A stretch of DNA of 55,946 nucleotides from Christensenella sp964438705. Its GTDB lineage: Bacteria; Bacillota; Clostridia; Christensenellales; Christensenellaceae. The stretch covers positions 1 to 55,946 of the forward strand of contig CAYTKQ010000021.1 of assembly GCA_964438705.1 (NCBI GenBank). The letters are read 5' to 3'. The position numbers were made by a program, and so were the translations under genes. The notes beneath the pieces were generated by a model. The model searched no databases, had not been told where the DNA came from, and saw only the letters and a list, made by a program, of their open reading frames with translations. Below, piece after piece: positions 26,280 through 35,344 of the stretch. The first letter of the stretch is position 1, and every line of letters starts with the position of its first letter.

Positions 26280-26672
26280 ATGACGATTGCCGATGTAAGC
26301 GAACGGTTCGGACTCTCGCCGGATACACTGCGTTATTATGAACGGATCGGGCTGATCCCTGCGGTGAACCGCCTAAAGAGCGGCGTCAGGGATTATAACG
26401 ATACGGATATGGGATGGGTGGAGTTCATCAAGTGCATGCGCGCCGCGGGGCTTCCCATCGAGGTGTTGATCGAGTATGTTGGGCTTTATATGGAGGGCGA
26501 CGCAACCATCGGTGCGCGCAAGGAGCTTTTGGTGGAACAGCGCCGGCAGCTTGCGGCCAAAATCGAGGAGATGCAAGCGACGCTCGAACGGCTGGATCAC
26601 AAGATCGAAAAATATGAAAGCAATATGCTGCAGTGTGAAAAGCTGCTGATTGGAACGGAGGAAACACAATGA
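26280..26672 (+). CDS. MerR-family regulator of the alcohol dehydrogenase
   Basis: A 130-residue activator. The N-terminal winged helix (ADVSERFGLSPDTLRYYERIGLIPAVNR) is canonical MerR, followed by the dimerisation coiled coil (about 80-118, KELLVEQRRQLAAKIEEMQATLERLDHKI). It resembles the AdhR/NmlR group that answers aldehydes or other electrophiles; one cysteine near the C-terminus (MLQCEKLL) is a candidate sensor. ATG 26280 is behind AGGAGG. The gene lies directly behind its own dyad promoter and its stop codon overlaps the start of the dehydrogenase gene by four bases, so it controls its own operon. Confidence 0.9.
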   Translation: MTIADVSERFGLSPDTLRYYERIGLIPAVNRLKSGVRDYNDTDMGWVEFIKCMRAAGLPIEVLIEYVGLYMEGDATIGARKELLVEQRRQLAAKIEEMQATLERLDHKIEKYESNMLQCEKLLIGTEETQ

Positions 26673-27838
26673 GTTATATGATGTATGTGCCCACGAGGAT
26701 ATTGTCGGGCAGCGGCGTGCTCAACAAGCTGCACAAGCAAAAAATGCCGGGGAAAAAGGCGATGGTCGTGATTTCGAACGGCAAATCCACGCGTGAAAAC
26801 GGGTACCTGAGCCGCACGGAGGAGCAGTTGAAGCTTGCGGGCGTGGGATACGCCGTCTTTGATAAGGTAGAGGCCAATCCGCTCAAAAAGACGGTGATGG
26901 CCGGCGCTGCGTTCGCGCGGGAAAACGGCTGCGATTTCATCGTGGCGCTCGGCGGCGGAAGCGTGATGGACGCTTCAAAGGCAATGTCTCTTATGGCGGT
27001 CAACGATGGGGACTATTGGGATTACATTCCCTCCGGCAGCGGGAAGGGGATGGAGATCAAAAACAAACCGCTTCCGTTGGTGACGATCACCACCACGGCG
27101 GGCACAGGCTCGGAATCTGATGCGGGCGCGGTGGTCACAGACGACGAAACGCATGAAAAAATCGGCTTTGTGACCGAAGGATATTTTCCGGTGCTGTCCA
27201 TCGTCGACCCGGAGCTCATGCTCACTGTGCCGCCGCTGTTTACAGCATTTCAGGGCTTTGACGCGCTGTTTCACAGCGTGGAGGGTTATGTTTCCAATAT
27301 GGCGAACGAAATGAGCGACATGTACGCGCTTACCGCCATCGAAAATGTAGGTCGCAACCTTGCAAGAGCGGTGCGGAACGGAAACGATCTGCAAGCGCGC
27401 GAAAAGGTGGCGTTCGGCAATACGCTTTCGGGCGTTGTGATGTGTGTGGGTGCGGTCACTAGCGAGCATTCCTTAGAGCACGCGATGTCCGCCTACCATC
27501 AGGCGCTTCCGCATGGCGCGGGGCTCATCATGCTCAGCAAAGCCTATTTTACGCATTTCATCAACAAGCACGTGTGCGACGAACGCTTTGTGCGTATGGC
27601 GCGCGCGCTGGGAATGGAAGACGCGCAGGAGCCGATGGATTTCATCACCGCCCTCGTCAAGTTGCAGGAGGATTGCGGCGTCGCGGACCTCAAAATGTCG
27701 GATTACGGCATCGCGCGCGAAGAACTTCCAACCCTCGCCGAAAACGCAAAGGCTACGATGGGCGTACTGTTCAACTTCGACAGAAGCCCACTTTCCAACG
27801 AGGATTGCGTGGCAATCTATGAAGCATCGTATAAATAA
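26669..27838 (+). CDS. Iron-containing alcohol dehydrogenase
   Basis: A 389-residue NAD(P)H-dependent dehydrogenase of family III, interconverting alcohols and aldehydes. The nucleotide-binding loop GGGSVMDASKAMS and the metal-site segments FDALFHSVEGYVS and SEHSLEHAMSAYHQALPHGAGL, with the iron-ligand Asp and His residues, are visible. The ATG overlaps the merR stop. Induction by an electrophile through the MerR regulator suggests aldehyde reduction as the physiological direction. It is distinct from the FucO-like enzyme in the microcompartment locus. A terminator follows. Confidence 0.9.
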   Translation: MSYMMYVPTRILSGSGVLNKLHKQKMPGKKAMVVISNGKSTRENGYLSRTEEQLKLAGVGYAVFDKVEANPLKKTVMAGAAFARENGCDFIVALGGGSVMDASKAMSLMAVNDGDYWDYIPSGSGKGMEIKNKPLPLVTITTTAGTGSESDAGAVVTDDETHEKIGFVTEGYFPVLSIVDPELMLTVPPLFTAFQGFDALFHSVEGYVSNMANEMSDMYALTAIENVGRNLARAVRNGNDLQAREKVAFGNTLSGVVMCVGAVTSEHSLEHAMSAYHQALPHGAGLIMLSKAYFTHFINKHVCDERFVRMARALGMEDAQEPMDFITALVKLQEDCGVADLKMSDYGIAREELPTLAENAKATMGVLFNFDRSPLSNEDCVAIYEASYK

Positions 27839-27853
27839 AGAGCGAACACGCAA

Positions 27854-27884
27854 TAAAAAAGCCGGACACATGTCTGGCTTTTTT
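27854..27884. terminator. Bidirectional terminator
   Basis: A6-GCCGGACA-CA-TGTCTGGC-T6 serves the dehydrogenase operon and the convergent ABC ATPase gene. Confidence 0.92.
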
Positions 27885-27895
27885 ATGTGAAAGAT

Positions 27896-29389
27896 TCAGA
27901 TGTTTTCACGCAAAGGCCAGTCTTCTTGATGCCGGACACAATGCGCTCCTTTGCGGTAAGGAGTCAGGGAGCCATCTTTTAACAGGAGCGTCCTGTCGCA
28001 CATACCGGCAGCTTCGTTGAGGTCGGAGGTCAGAATCACAATGCTTTTACCTTCGCGAAGCAAATTGTTGAATAGGTTATATATTTGTGTCTTCCCTATG
28101 TTATCCACTCCGCGCGTGGGTTCGTCCAATATGAAAATATCCGATTTTGCGACGATGCCCCGCGACAGCACCAGTTTTTGCTGATTGCCCGCACTGAGCG
28201 ATTCCGGAGATTGGAAAATATCAAAATAGTTGATGTTCAGCTTGTCGGCAAGACAATATGAGGTCTCCGCATATTTGCGCGGATGAACAAGAGACAGCCG
28301 GGCGCGGTTTTGAGCATAATAGGGAAATATCAGATTGTCAGCCAGGGAAAGATGCCGGATGATCCCATACTCCCTGTCGTCGAGGACAAGCCGCAGCCCG
28401 TTTTTGTAAGCGTCATGCACGGAGGAAAGGCGGACCGGTTTTCCATGCACGCAAATTTCGCCATGATCTCTCTGTAAATGTCCGGAAAGCATCCGCGCGA
28501 GCGTCGTTTTTCCGCATCCTGCCCCGCCGACGATCCCGAGTATTTCTCCCTCGCGCAGGGAAAAGGAAATATCGCGGAACAGACTTTTATAGGCAAGATG
28601 TGCACAACAGAACACCTCGTCTCCGATTTTGATCGGCAGTTTGGGATACGCGCCCGGAAGTTCAGCGAGGGCAAAGGAGGAAAAATCAAGATCCTTGAGC
28701 TCGTCGCCCGATGCTTCAAATTTCACTTTGCCGTCGCGGATAAACAAAAAGGCGTCGGCGATCTCGGGAAGCTCCGGCTTGGACGATAAATAAAGAAGTG
28801 CAATTCCTCTTTTTTTCAAGTCATCCATAATATAAAATATCTGCTTAAGCTCGTCTGCATTCAACGCGGAAAACGCGTCGTCGACGATCAAAAATTCCAC
28901 ATTCGCACAAAGGGCGCACAAAAAAGCCAAAATCTGTTTTTCTGCTAACCCCAGCGCATCCACGCCCTTGCCGGGATCGATCCATCCAAATCCGTAATTT
29001 TCGAGAAAAGTCTCCGCATAATCGCTCACCGCTTTTTTGCCCATCCATTTTTTGACGGGCATTCCCGCCTTGCTGTGAAAAAGAAACAGATTTTCAGCCA
29101 CGGAGAGATCCTCGCAAAGCGCGGATATCTCGCCGAGAGAAGCAATGCCGTATTTGTGCGCGTCATAAGGTGACGAGATGCGCGCCTCTTTGCCATCGAC
29201 GAAAATGGTACCGCTGTCGCAGGGAGTAACGCCGCACAATATATTTGCCAGCGTGGTTTTGAACGAGCTGTTTTGCCCCATGATGCACAATGCTTCGCCC
29301 GCACGCATGCAAAAAGATACGTCAGACAACAAAGTTCCCTGATAGGCCTTGCACAGATGGGATACTTCAAGCCGGATCTGATGGAGCAT
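27896..29389 (-). CDS. Sugar-type ABC ATPase with degenerate first nucleotide-binding domain
   Basis: A 497-residue protein with the two tandem ATP-binding domains of RbsA/MglA-type sugar importers. The second domain is intact: Walker A GGAGCGKTTL, signature LSAGNQQKL, Walker B ILDEPTRGVD. The first is not: Walker A reads MGQNSSFKTTL with Phe43 in place of the essential Gly, the signature reads LGLAEKQI, and Walker B ends VDDAF, so the catalytic Glu is replaced by Asp. No permease or binding-protein gene accompanies it. It is the partner of the DeoR-type regulator 23 bases upstream, divergent from a complete importer. ATG 29389 is chosen, with GAGGG upstream; an in-frame TTG lies six codons before. 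It may regulate or serve another permease, or be decaying. Confidence 0.8.
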   Translation of the reverse strand: MLHQIRLEVSHLCKAYQGTLLSDVSFCMRAGEALCIMGQNSSFKTTLANILCGVTPCDSGTIFVDGKEARISSPYDAHKYGIASLGEISALCEDLSVAENLFLFHSKAGMPVKKWMGKKAVSDYAETFLENYGFGWIDPGKGVDALGLAEKQILAFLCALCANVEFLIVDDAFSALNADELKQIFYIMDDLKKRGIALLYLSSKPELPEIADAFLFIRDGKVKFEASGDELKDLDFSSFALAELPGAYPKLPIKIGDEVFCCAHLAYKSLFRDISFSLREGEILGIVGGAGCGKTTLARMLSGHLQRDHGEICVHGKPVRLSSVHDAYKNGLRLVLDDREYGIIRHLSLADNLIFPYYAQNRARLSLVHPRKYAETSYCLADKLNINYFDIFQSPESLSAGNQQKLVLSRGIVAKSDIFILDEPTRGVDNIGKTQIYNLFNNLLREGKSIVILTSDLNEAAGMCDRTLLLKDGSLTPYRKGAHCVRHQEDWPLRENI

Positions 29390-29412
29390 GGCGTCCCTCG
29401 CAGTCAAAAAGC

Positions 29413-30198
29413 TTAAATATCGTCCAGACGATACGAATGGTATACAGGTATGTTCTGGTTGTAAAAATAGTCCGCATATTCTTCAGGAATTGCTTCCGTA
29501 GTTATGATTTTGGAGGCGATGTCAAGCGTGCCGATTCGGGCAAAAGAGTTTTTGGAAAATTTGGAGCTCTCCGCACATATAATGGTTTCGCCGGTATTTG
29601 CGCATACGCTTTTATAGGTAAGGCACAGGTTACTGTTATCGACCGTATAACCGGTGTTCAGCGAGATACCATCCACAGCGATTACAATTTTGTCAAACGA
29701 CATATTTTCGAGAAAGCCTGTGTAAAAAGCATCCATCACGCCATAGCAGCCGTTGTAGAAGCCAAACGTTCCATTGGCAATGATTACATTGAATTCCGGC
29801 TCATTTTTCAGACAGATGGCGGCGGAAATATTATTGGTGACGATCGTGAGGTTTTTTTGGATTTTCAGCATTTTGGCGATTTGCGTACACAAGGAGCCCA
29901 TTCCAAGAAAAATGAATTCGTTATCCTGTATAAAATGGGAGGCGGTCGTGGCGATTTCCAATTCGTCGGGATCGCACATATCCTCTACTGTTTCTGTGGA
30001 ATGCGCCTGCTGAAAGGTATCGTTTAAAATAGCCCCGCCGTGCGTACGTGTCAGGATTCCTTCTGATTCCAGTAATTCTAAATCCTTTCGAATCGTTACG
30101 GTCGAAATATTGAATAGTTTACTTAATCTCGAAACGTCGACGCTTTTGTAGTCCATCAGCATCTGATATATTTTTTTTCTGCGCTCGCTTGCAAACAT
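29413..30198 (-). CDS. DeoR/GlpR-family transcriptional regulator
   Basis: A 261-residue repressor of sugar catabolism. The N-terminal HTH (RRKKIYQMLMDYKSVDVSRLSKLFNISTVTIRKDLELLE...THGGAI) is typical, followed by the sugar-phosphate sensing domain that resembles ribose-5-phosphate isomerase, with its TIVTNNISAA segment. The inducer is probably a phosphorylated sugar of the pathway encoded divergently. GGAG lies eight bases before the ATG. Its upstream region contains a perfect 16-bp palindrome and several TGTTTC/GAAACA elements, candidates for its own operators. Confidence 0.9.
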   Translation of the reverse strand: MFASERRKKIYQMLMDYKSVDVSRLSKLFNISTVTIRKDLELLESEGILTRTHGGAILNDTFQQAHSTETVEDMCDPDELEIATTASHFIQDNEFIFLGMGSLCTQIAKMLKIQKNLTIVTNNISAAICLKNEPEFNVIIANGTFGFYNGCYGVMDAFYTGFLENMSFDKIVIAVDGISLNTGYTVDNSNLCLTYKSVCANTGETIICAESSKFSKNSFARIGTLDIASKIITTEAIPEEYADYFYNQNIPVYHSYRLDDI

Positions 30199-30228
30199 TA
30201 TGGACTCCGGTTGAATCGCATCTATTTG

Positions 30229-30244
30229 ATAACTTTAAAGTTAT
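30229..30244. promoter_or_regulatory. 16-bp palindrome upstream of the DeoR gene
   Basis: ATAACTTTAAAGTTAT is a perfect palindrome 31 bases before the regulator start codon. This 490-base divergent region (30199-30688) contains no gene; it holds this site, the repeats at 30311 and 30518-30570 and the promoter at 30469. Confidence 0.55.
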
Positions 30245-30310
30245 TATATACTGATTTTCGGCTTTAATCAAGTATATGAAACAAACTTTTAGGGGAGGGA
30301 TAATCAAGCT

Positions 30311-30340
30311 ATATTGTTTCATATTGTTTCATATTGTTTC
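30311..30340. promoter_or_regulatory. Three tandem 10-bp operator-like repeats
   Basis: ATATTGTTTC is repeated three times without a gap, one helical turn apart. The TGTTTC core recurs as GAAACA near 30278, 30520 and 30561. Candidate binding array for the DeoR regulator. Confidence 0.65.
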
Positions 30341-30468
30341 GATTCATAGAAATGTTTATTGCTGAATACAGTTATTGGAAAAAGAGCGCAATTTGAAAAA
30401 AATGCAAAAAGCGTGAAAATAAGCAAAAAAATCAAGAAAAGTTTTAATGCGTTTTTTTGAAAAATGTA

Positions 30469-30497
30469 TTGACAAATCAAAACGGCCTACCTATAAT
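30469..30497 (+). promoter_or_regulatory. Consensus promoter of the amino-sugar operon
   Basis: TTGACA, 17 bases, TATAAT: perfect in both boxes. An uncontrolled promoter this strong would be expected to need a repressor. Confidence 0.9.
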
Positions 30498-30517
30498 CAA
30501 AACATAAATAAAATAAA

Positions 30518-30570
30518 TCGAAACAATTCGTAATATAATTAAAGCTTTGATTAACGATATGAAACATATC
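30518..30570. promoter_or_regulatory. Operator candidates just downstream of the transcription start
   Basis: TCGAAACAATTCG (30518-30530) and the perfect dyad GATATG-AAA-CATATC (30556-30570) contain the same GAAACA core as the tandem repeats, well placed to block transcription. Confidence 0.6.
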
Positions 30571-30688
30571 CAGAACGATCTTAATGATATCATCCTGTAA
30601 TGAAAACGAACCTGCAATCTTCTTGTGAATGAACATTTTGTGTGTCGGCGGCACGCAAATATAAAAATATCAAATGGAGGAAAGAAAG

Positions 30689-31831
30689 ATGAAAAAGGCA
30701 ATGGCTCTTATTCTCGCTTTGCTGATGGTGAGCGTCGTGTTCGCGGGCTGTCAGTCCGATGGAGGAACGCAGGCTTCTGCAAGCGCGCCGGCGGAAACAC
30801 AGGCACAGGAAAGCAGTGGCGGGCAGCCAAGCGAAAGTGCGAAAGCAAAGGATACCTTCAAGGTTGGCTTCTCCGCCATCACGCTGAACGGCGATTTCTT
30901 TACCACAATGGCGGATGCGCTTCAGCAGGCCTGCTATGACGAAGGCCTGATCGCCGCACCGGAGGATCTTTTGGTGCTGAACGCCAATAGTAACACATCG
31001 GACGAAATCGCGAATATGGACACGTTTATCGCACAGAGCTACGACTTGATTTTTGTAGACAGCACCAATCCGGATGACATCGTTCCGCTCATCAATCAGG
31101 CCAATGAAGCGGGTGCAACGGTCATTTGCATCGATTCGTATGTAAACGGCGGAGACAAAGTGACGGTCGTCTATTCGGACAACAAACAAAACGGACGAAG
31201 AGTAGGCCTTGCGTTCGCAGAAGAGATGGGAGATCAAGAAATCTATTCCATCATGCTTTCGGGTGTAAAGGGAAATGTTGCCGGTGAAGAGCGCCGTGTG
31301 GGCATTATGTGTGGTGTTTTGGAAGCGCGCCTTGGCATTTTGGAAGACGAAGCGTGGGATATGGCCTACAAGATGAACGACGAACTCATTGGCGGTGGAT
31401 TCACAGAGAACAAGGACGCGAAATTCACCATTGCAGGACAGGGCTGGGGCAACTGGAACGTACAGGATATCATGGCGGATGCGAACGACCTGATCGTCAA
31501 GACCTACGGCAAGCTGAACACTGTTTTTGCTGAAAACGACCAGATGCTCTTCGGTGGAATGCAGGCAGCGGAGGATGCAGGGCTCAAGGAAGGTATCCAT
31601 TATGCGGCGGCTGCGGATGGCGAAAAGAAAACGTGCGACTACATCAAGGATGGCAAGGTTGTGGCGGTCGGACAAAACTCGCCGGTATTGATCTCCAAGC
31701 TGGCGGCGCAGATCGCCCGCGAGGTTCTCGTGGACGGAAAAGACTCGAAGGGCTACCCGGATACGGTCACGACGGACCCGGTGGCGATCACCAAAGAAAA
31801 TGTGGACGCGGAATATGATAACTGCTTCTGA
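30689..31831 (+). CDS. Sugar ABC transporter substrate-binding lipoprotein
   Basis: A 380-residue binding protein of the periplasmic-binding type 1 (RbsB-like) fold. Signal peptide with lipobox VFAGC, a linker rich in Ala/Ser/Gln, then FKVGFSAITLNGDFFTTMADALQQ, LIFVDSTNPDDIVPLINQA and VGQNSPVLISKLAAQIA, which mark the two lobes. Its ligand is probably a sugar or amino sugar, inferred from the neighbours. The sequence departs from the usual NxxHPF ligand motif of ribose binders. ATG 30689 follows GGAGGAAAG. It is the first gene of the eight-gene operon under a consensus promoter and is followed by an intercistronic hairpin. Confidence 0.9.
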   Translation: MKKAMALILALLMVSVVFAGCQSDGGTQASASAPAETQAQESSGGQPSESAKAKDTFKVGFSAITLNGDFFTTMADALQQACYDEGLIAAPEDLLVLNANSNTSDEIANMDTFIAQSYDLIFVDSTNPDDIVPLINQANEAGATVICIDSYVNGGDKVTVVYSDNKQNGRRVGLAFAEEMGDQEIYSIMLSGVKGNVAGEERRVGIMCGVLEARLGILEDEAWDMAYKMNDELIGGGFTENKDAKFTIAGQGWGNWNVQDIMADANDLIVKTYGKLNTVFAENDQMLFGGMQAAEDAGLKEGIHYAAAADGEKKTCDYIKDGKVVAVGQNSPVLISKLAAQIAREVLVDGKDSKGYPDTVTTDPVAITKENVDAEYDNCF

Positions 31832-31857
31832 TTACGGGCATCGCTAAACTGTAAGAC

Positions 31858-31886
31858 CGGCGCCGTTCGTTATGCGGACGGCGCCG
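31858..31886 (+). other. Intercistronic hairpin after the binding-protein gene
   Basis: CGGCGCCGT and ACGGCGCCG form a perfect 9-bp stem with no T-run. It should protect the 3' end of the binding-protein message and reduce expression of the downstream genes. Confidence 0.75.
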
Positions 31887-31938
31887 CAATTGCGAAGCCG
31901 GGCGGCAGTTGTGTCCGGTTGAAAGGAGAGGTTCACGC

Positions 31939-33435
31939 ATGGACAACGGTTATAAACTGAAAATGAAAGACATCGCGAAGAGTTTTGCGGGCGTACATGC
32001 TTTAAAAGGCGTCAACCTGAATGTTAAAAAAGGTGAAATACATGCGCTGCTTGGGGAAAACGGCGCGGGGAAATCTACGCTGATGAAAATTCTTTCGGGC
32101 GCGTATCAAAAGGATTCCGGAGAAATTCATGTGGATGGGAAGCGGGTCAAAATTCATACGCCGCGCGATGCAAAGGAGCTAGGGATCGCAGTCATCTATC
32201 AGGAGCTCGTTTTAGCGCCCGATCTCACGGTGGCGGAGAATGTTTTTATCGACCATCTGTCGGGCGGGCGCGGCTATATCAATTGGAAAAAGCTGCGCGC
32301 GGATACGAAGGAACAACTGGAACATCTGGGTTTTGGGGATATCGATCCCAATGCAAAATGCGGAGAGCTGAGCATCGCCTATCAGCAGGTCATTGAAATC
32401 TGCAAATGCCTTACACGCAACGCGCAGATTCTGGTGCTGGACGAGCCTACCTCGGTTCTTACGTTCAAGGAAATACGAAAATTGTTCAATGTGCTCAATC
32501 GACTGAGGGACGCGGGCGTGAGCATCATCTATATTTCTCATCGCCTGGAAGAAATTTTTGAGCTGAGCGACAACATCACGGTACTCAAGGACGGCGCGTT
32601 TGTGGATACGGTCGCCACAGCCGAAATCGACAGACACCGGCTGGTGAACATGATGGTCGGAAGAGAGTTAAAAGACATGTTCCCGCCGCGCGCTGCGCAG
32701 ATCGGCGACATCGTGCTCAGCACGGAAGACATCAAGGCACAGCCGCGCGTCAACGGTGTCAGCTTCTATGTAAAGGCAGGCGAGGTCGTTGGCTTCAGCG
32801 GCCTTGTGGGCGTGGGGAGAACGGAAACCATGCGCGTCATTTTTGGCGCGGATAAGATGGACTCCGGAAAAATTTTATACTATGGAAAAAACACCCGCTT
32901 CAAAGATCCGAAGGAAGCGGTAAAAAACAAGCTGGGCATGCTTCCTGAGGACCGCAAAAACGAAGGTGTGCTTCTGGAGCAAAGCATCCGTATGAACGTT
33001 ACGCTTGCGGCGCTCGATAAGGTGACCGACAAAACGGGATTTATCATCAAGCGCAAGGTGGAAAAAGAGTTCGTGGAAAATATCCTGAAGAGCATCCAAA
33101 CCAAATACGCGTCCATTGAAAATGACGTGAGCAGTCTTTCGGGTGGAAATCAGCAGAAGATCGCTCTTGCGAAGTGGATCGCCGCGGATTGCAAGTGCAT
33201 CATTTTTGACGAACCGACGCGCGGCGTGGATGTGGGTGCAAAGGTGGAAATTTACAAGGTCATCAATCAATTTGCTGAAAACGGGATTGCCGTCGTCATG
33301 ATCTCCTCTGAAATGCCGGAGATCATCGGCATGTGCGACAGGGTGTATGTGATGCGCAACGGCCTTATTTCCGGAGAACTCGCAAAAGAGGAGTTAAGCG
33401 AAGACCAGTTGATCGGCTTGGCAATGGAGGTGTAG
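31939..33435 (+). CDS. Sugar ABC transporter ATPase (RbsA-like, two domains)
   Basis: A 498-residue ATP hydrolysing subunit of a CUT2-type importer. Both halves have intact motifs: Walker A GENGAGKSTL and Walker B VLDEPTSVL in the first, signature LSGGNQQKIALAKWIA and FDEPTRGVDVGAK in the second. As usual in this group the Walker A of the second half (SGLVGVGRTET) is diverged. ATG 31939 follows GGAGAGG; an in-frame frame opening upstream is not supported. It drives the permease that follows one base after its stop codon. Confidence 0.95.
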   Translation: MDNGYKLKMKDIAKSFAGVHALKGVNLNVKKGEIHALLGENGAGKSTLMKILSGAYQKDSGEIHVDGKRVKIHTPRDAKELGIAVIYQELVLAPDLTVAENVFIDHLSGGRGYINWKKLRADTKEQLEHLGFGDIDPNAKCGELSIAYQQVIEICKCLTRNAQILVLDEPTSVLTFKEIRKLFNVLNRLRDAGVSIIYISHRLEEIFELSDNITVLKDGAFVDTVATAEIDRHRLVNMMVGRELKDMFPPRAAQIGDIVLSTEDIKAQPRVNGVSFYVKAGEVVGFSGLVGVGRTETMRVIFGADKMDSGKILYYGKNTRFKDPKEAVKNKLGMLPEDRKNEGVLLEQSIRMNVTLAALDKVTDKTGFIIKRKVEKEFVENILKSIQTKYASIENDVSSLSGGNQQKIALAKWIAADCKCIIFDEPTRGVDVGAKVEIYKVINQFAENGIAVVMISSEMPEIIGMCDRVYVMRNGLISGELAKEELSEDQLIGLAMEV

Positions 33436-33436
33436 T

Positions 33437-34372
33437 ATGCAAAAATCAATCACATTAAAATCATTTCTAGTCAAAAATAACACGTACATTATATTTTTTG
33501 TCATGCTCATCGCATGCATCTTTATCTCTGAAACATTTCTTCTGCCCATCAATTTGATCAATATCGGTTTGCAGCAGTCTGCGCCGCTACTCGTGGCAGT
33601 CGGCATGCTATTCGTCATCATGACGGGCGGCATCGATCTTTCGGTGGGCTCTGTGATGGCGATCTCGTCGTCAGTCGCCTGCCTGCTGATGCGCGATGCG
33701 AATTTTGGGCTGGCCGGCGGTTTACTCGCCGCCGTGTGCATCGGACTCGTTTGCGGTATGATCACGGGCTCGCTGGTGGCCTATTGCAACATGCAGGCGT
33801 TTGTGGCTTCGCTGTCCGTGATGACCGCCGTGCGCGGTATCGCGTATATCATCACCAACGGGTCGCCTATCAAGGTGGAGGGCACGGAGCTTTCGGCGCT
33901 GGTTGCGCGGGAAAATTTCTATCCGGTTATTCTCATCGCGGGGCTTGTGGTGGTGGCGTTTTGCCTCATTCAAAATTATACGACGTATGGGCGCATCGTG
34001 ATTGCGGTCGGGAGCAACAAAAACGCGGTAGAGCTTGCGGGCATCCGCGTAAAACGCTATATGCTTTCAACCTACATGATCTGCGGTGTTCTGGCGGCTG
34101 TGGCGGGCATCTTTTATTCGGCCCGCACATCCACGGGAAGTGCGACAGTCGGCGAAGGCCAAGAGCTTGACGCGATCGCGGCGTGCGTGCTGGGCGGCGC
34201 AAGCCTCATGGGCGGGCGTGGAAGCGTATTCAAGACACTTCTTGGCGCGCTGATCCTTGCGTTTATAGGCAACATCATGAACTTAAAGGGTGTGGGCGCG
34301 TATGCACAAGACGTGGTGCAGGGCTGCCTGATTGTTGCGGCGGTGCTTTTGCAGGGCATCAAGAGTAAGTGA
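33437..34372 (+). CDS. Sugar ABC transporter permease (RbsC-like)
   Basis: A 311-residue membrane subunit with about nine or ten spans. The conserved segments MTGGIDLSVGSVMAIS and LGGASLMGGRGSVFKTLLGALI are typical of the RbsC/AraH type. It forms the channel for the ligand captured by the binding protein and powered by the preceding ATPase. Translation is coupled to the ATPase gene (one-base gap; GGAGGTG before the ATG). Confidence 0.95.
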   Translation: MQKSITLKSFLVKNNTYIIFFVMLIACIFISETFLLPINLINIGLQQSAPLLVAVGMLFVIMTGGIDLSVGSVMAISSSVACLLMRDANFGLAGGLLAAVCIGLVCGMITGSLVAYCNMQAFVASLSVMTAVRGIAYIITNGSPIKVEGTELSALVARENFYPVILIAGLVVVAFCLIQNYTTYGRIVIAVGSNKNAVELAGIRVKRYMLSTYMICGVLAAVAGIFYSARTSTGSATVGEGQELDAIAACVLGGASLMGGRGSVFKTLLGALILAFIGNIMNLKGVGAYAQDVVQGCLIVAAVLLQGIKSK

Positions 34373-34388
34373 GATGGGGGAGCAGAAT

Positions 34389-35330
34389 ATGAACAGCGAA
34401 ACAATCACTGTGATCGGCCATTACGGCATGTCGCTGCTGATGGATGTAGAACGGTTTCCGGCCGTGGGTGAAACGGTCGTGGGGCTCGACCTCGTAACCG
34501 AGCCTGGCGGCAAAGGATACAATCAGGCCATCGCTGCCAGCCGTCTTGGCGCAAAGATCAATTTCATCACTGCGGTGGGGGACGATGAATTTGGCGGCTT
34601 GTGCGAGCAGGATCTGATCTCGGAACGGGTTGGCGGCCGTTATATCATTCCGTTTCCGGGGCAGCGCACCGCTTGCGCATTCGTCATCAATTCAGCGGAT
34701 AAGAGCAGCGAGGTCTATGTCTATTCCGGGGCGATTCGTAGTGTGACGGGAACGCATATCCGCGCATATGCGGATGTCATCGCCTCGAGCGGGCTGCTGC
34801 TCCTGCAAAATGAGATCGGAATGGAAGCGCTTCTTGAAGCCATTGAAATTGGACATAATGCAGGAGTTGAAATCATCTATAATCCAGCTCCCGCACAGGC
34901 TTTGCCGGGGGAAACTTTTCAAAAAATCAAGTGTATTACACCGAACGAGACAGAAGCCGCAATCCTCACAGGAGCCGATCCCAAGGCGTCCATCGACATC
35001 GGGCAAACGCTTGGAAAGCTGCACGCGCTGGGCGCAAAAAATGTCATCATCACGCTTGGTGCGCGGGGTTCCGTCGTATCGCTCGAGGATGGGAAGCGGC
35101 ACATGATCCCAAGCATGAAGGTGGAGGTCGTCAGCACGACGGGCGCGGGTGATTCTTACAATGCTGCGTTTGCCGTGCGCTATCTTGAAACACGCGATAT
35201 ATTGGAAGCGGCAAAATACGCGAGCGTGGCTTCGGGCTTGCAGGTGATGCGCCCGGGCGTCATCGCCAATATGCCTTATCGCGGGGAAACGGACCAATAC
35301 TTTTCAAAATACAACGCAGACCTGCGGTAA
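34389..35330 (+). CDS. PfkB-family sugar kinase (ribokinase-like)
   Basis: A 313-residue kinase phosphorylating a sugar at a hydroxyl group with ATP. It has the N-terminal PfkB signature GGKGYNQAIAASRLG and the C-terminal anion hole and catalytic Asp in TTGAGDSYNAAF. Length fits ribokinases. In this operon it probably phosphorylates the imported sugar, possibly a hexosamine, at C6, which is inference from the adjacent deacetylase and deaminase. ATG 34389 is used with GGGGGAGC upstream. It overlaps nothing; the gap to the permease is 16 bases. Confidence 0.9.
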   Translation: MNSETITVIGHYGMSLLMDVERFPAVGETVVGLDLVTEPGGKGYNQAIAASRLGAKINFITAVGDDEFGGLCEQDLISERVGGRYIIPFPGQRTACAFVINSADKSSEVYVYSGAIRSVTGTHIRAYADVIASSGLLLLQNEIGMEALLEAIEIGHNAGVEIIYNPAPAQALPGETFQKIKCITPNETEAAILTGADPKASIDIGQTLGKLHALGAKNVIITLGARGSVVSLEDGKRHMIPSMKVEVVSTTGAGDSYNAAFAVRYLETRDILEAAKYASVASGLQVMRPGVIANMPYRGETDQYFSKYNADLR

Positions 35331-35344
35331 AAGGAGAGAAAAGA

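Noticed and set aside
30311..30340. Tandem repeats considered as a CRISPR remnant
   Set aside because: The units are 10 bases with no spacers and sit in a promoter region, as operators do.
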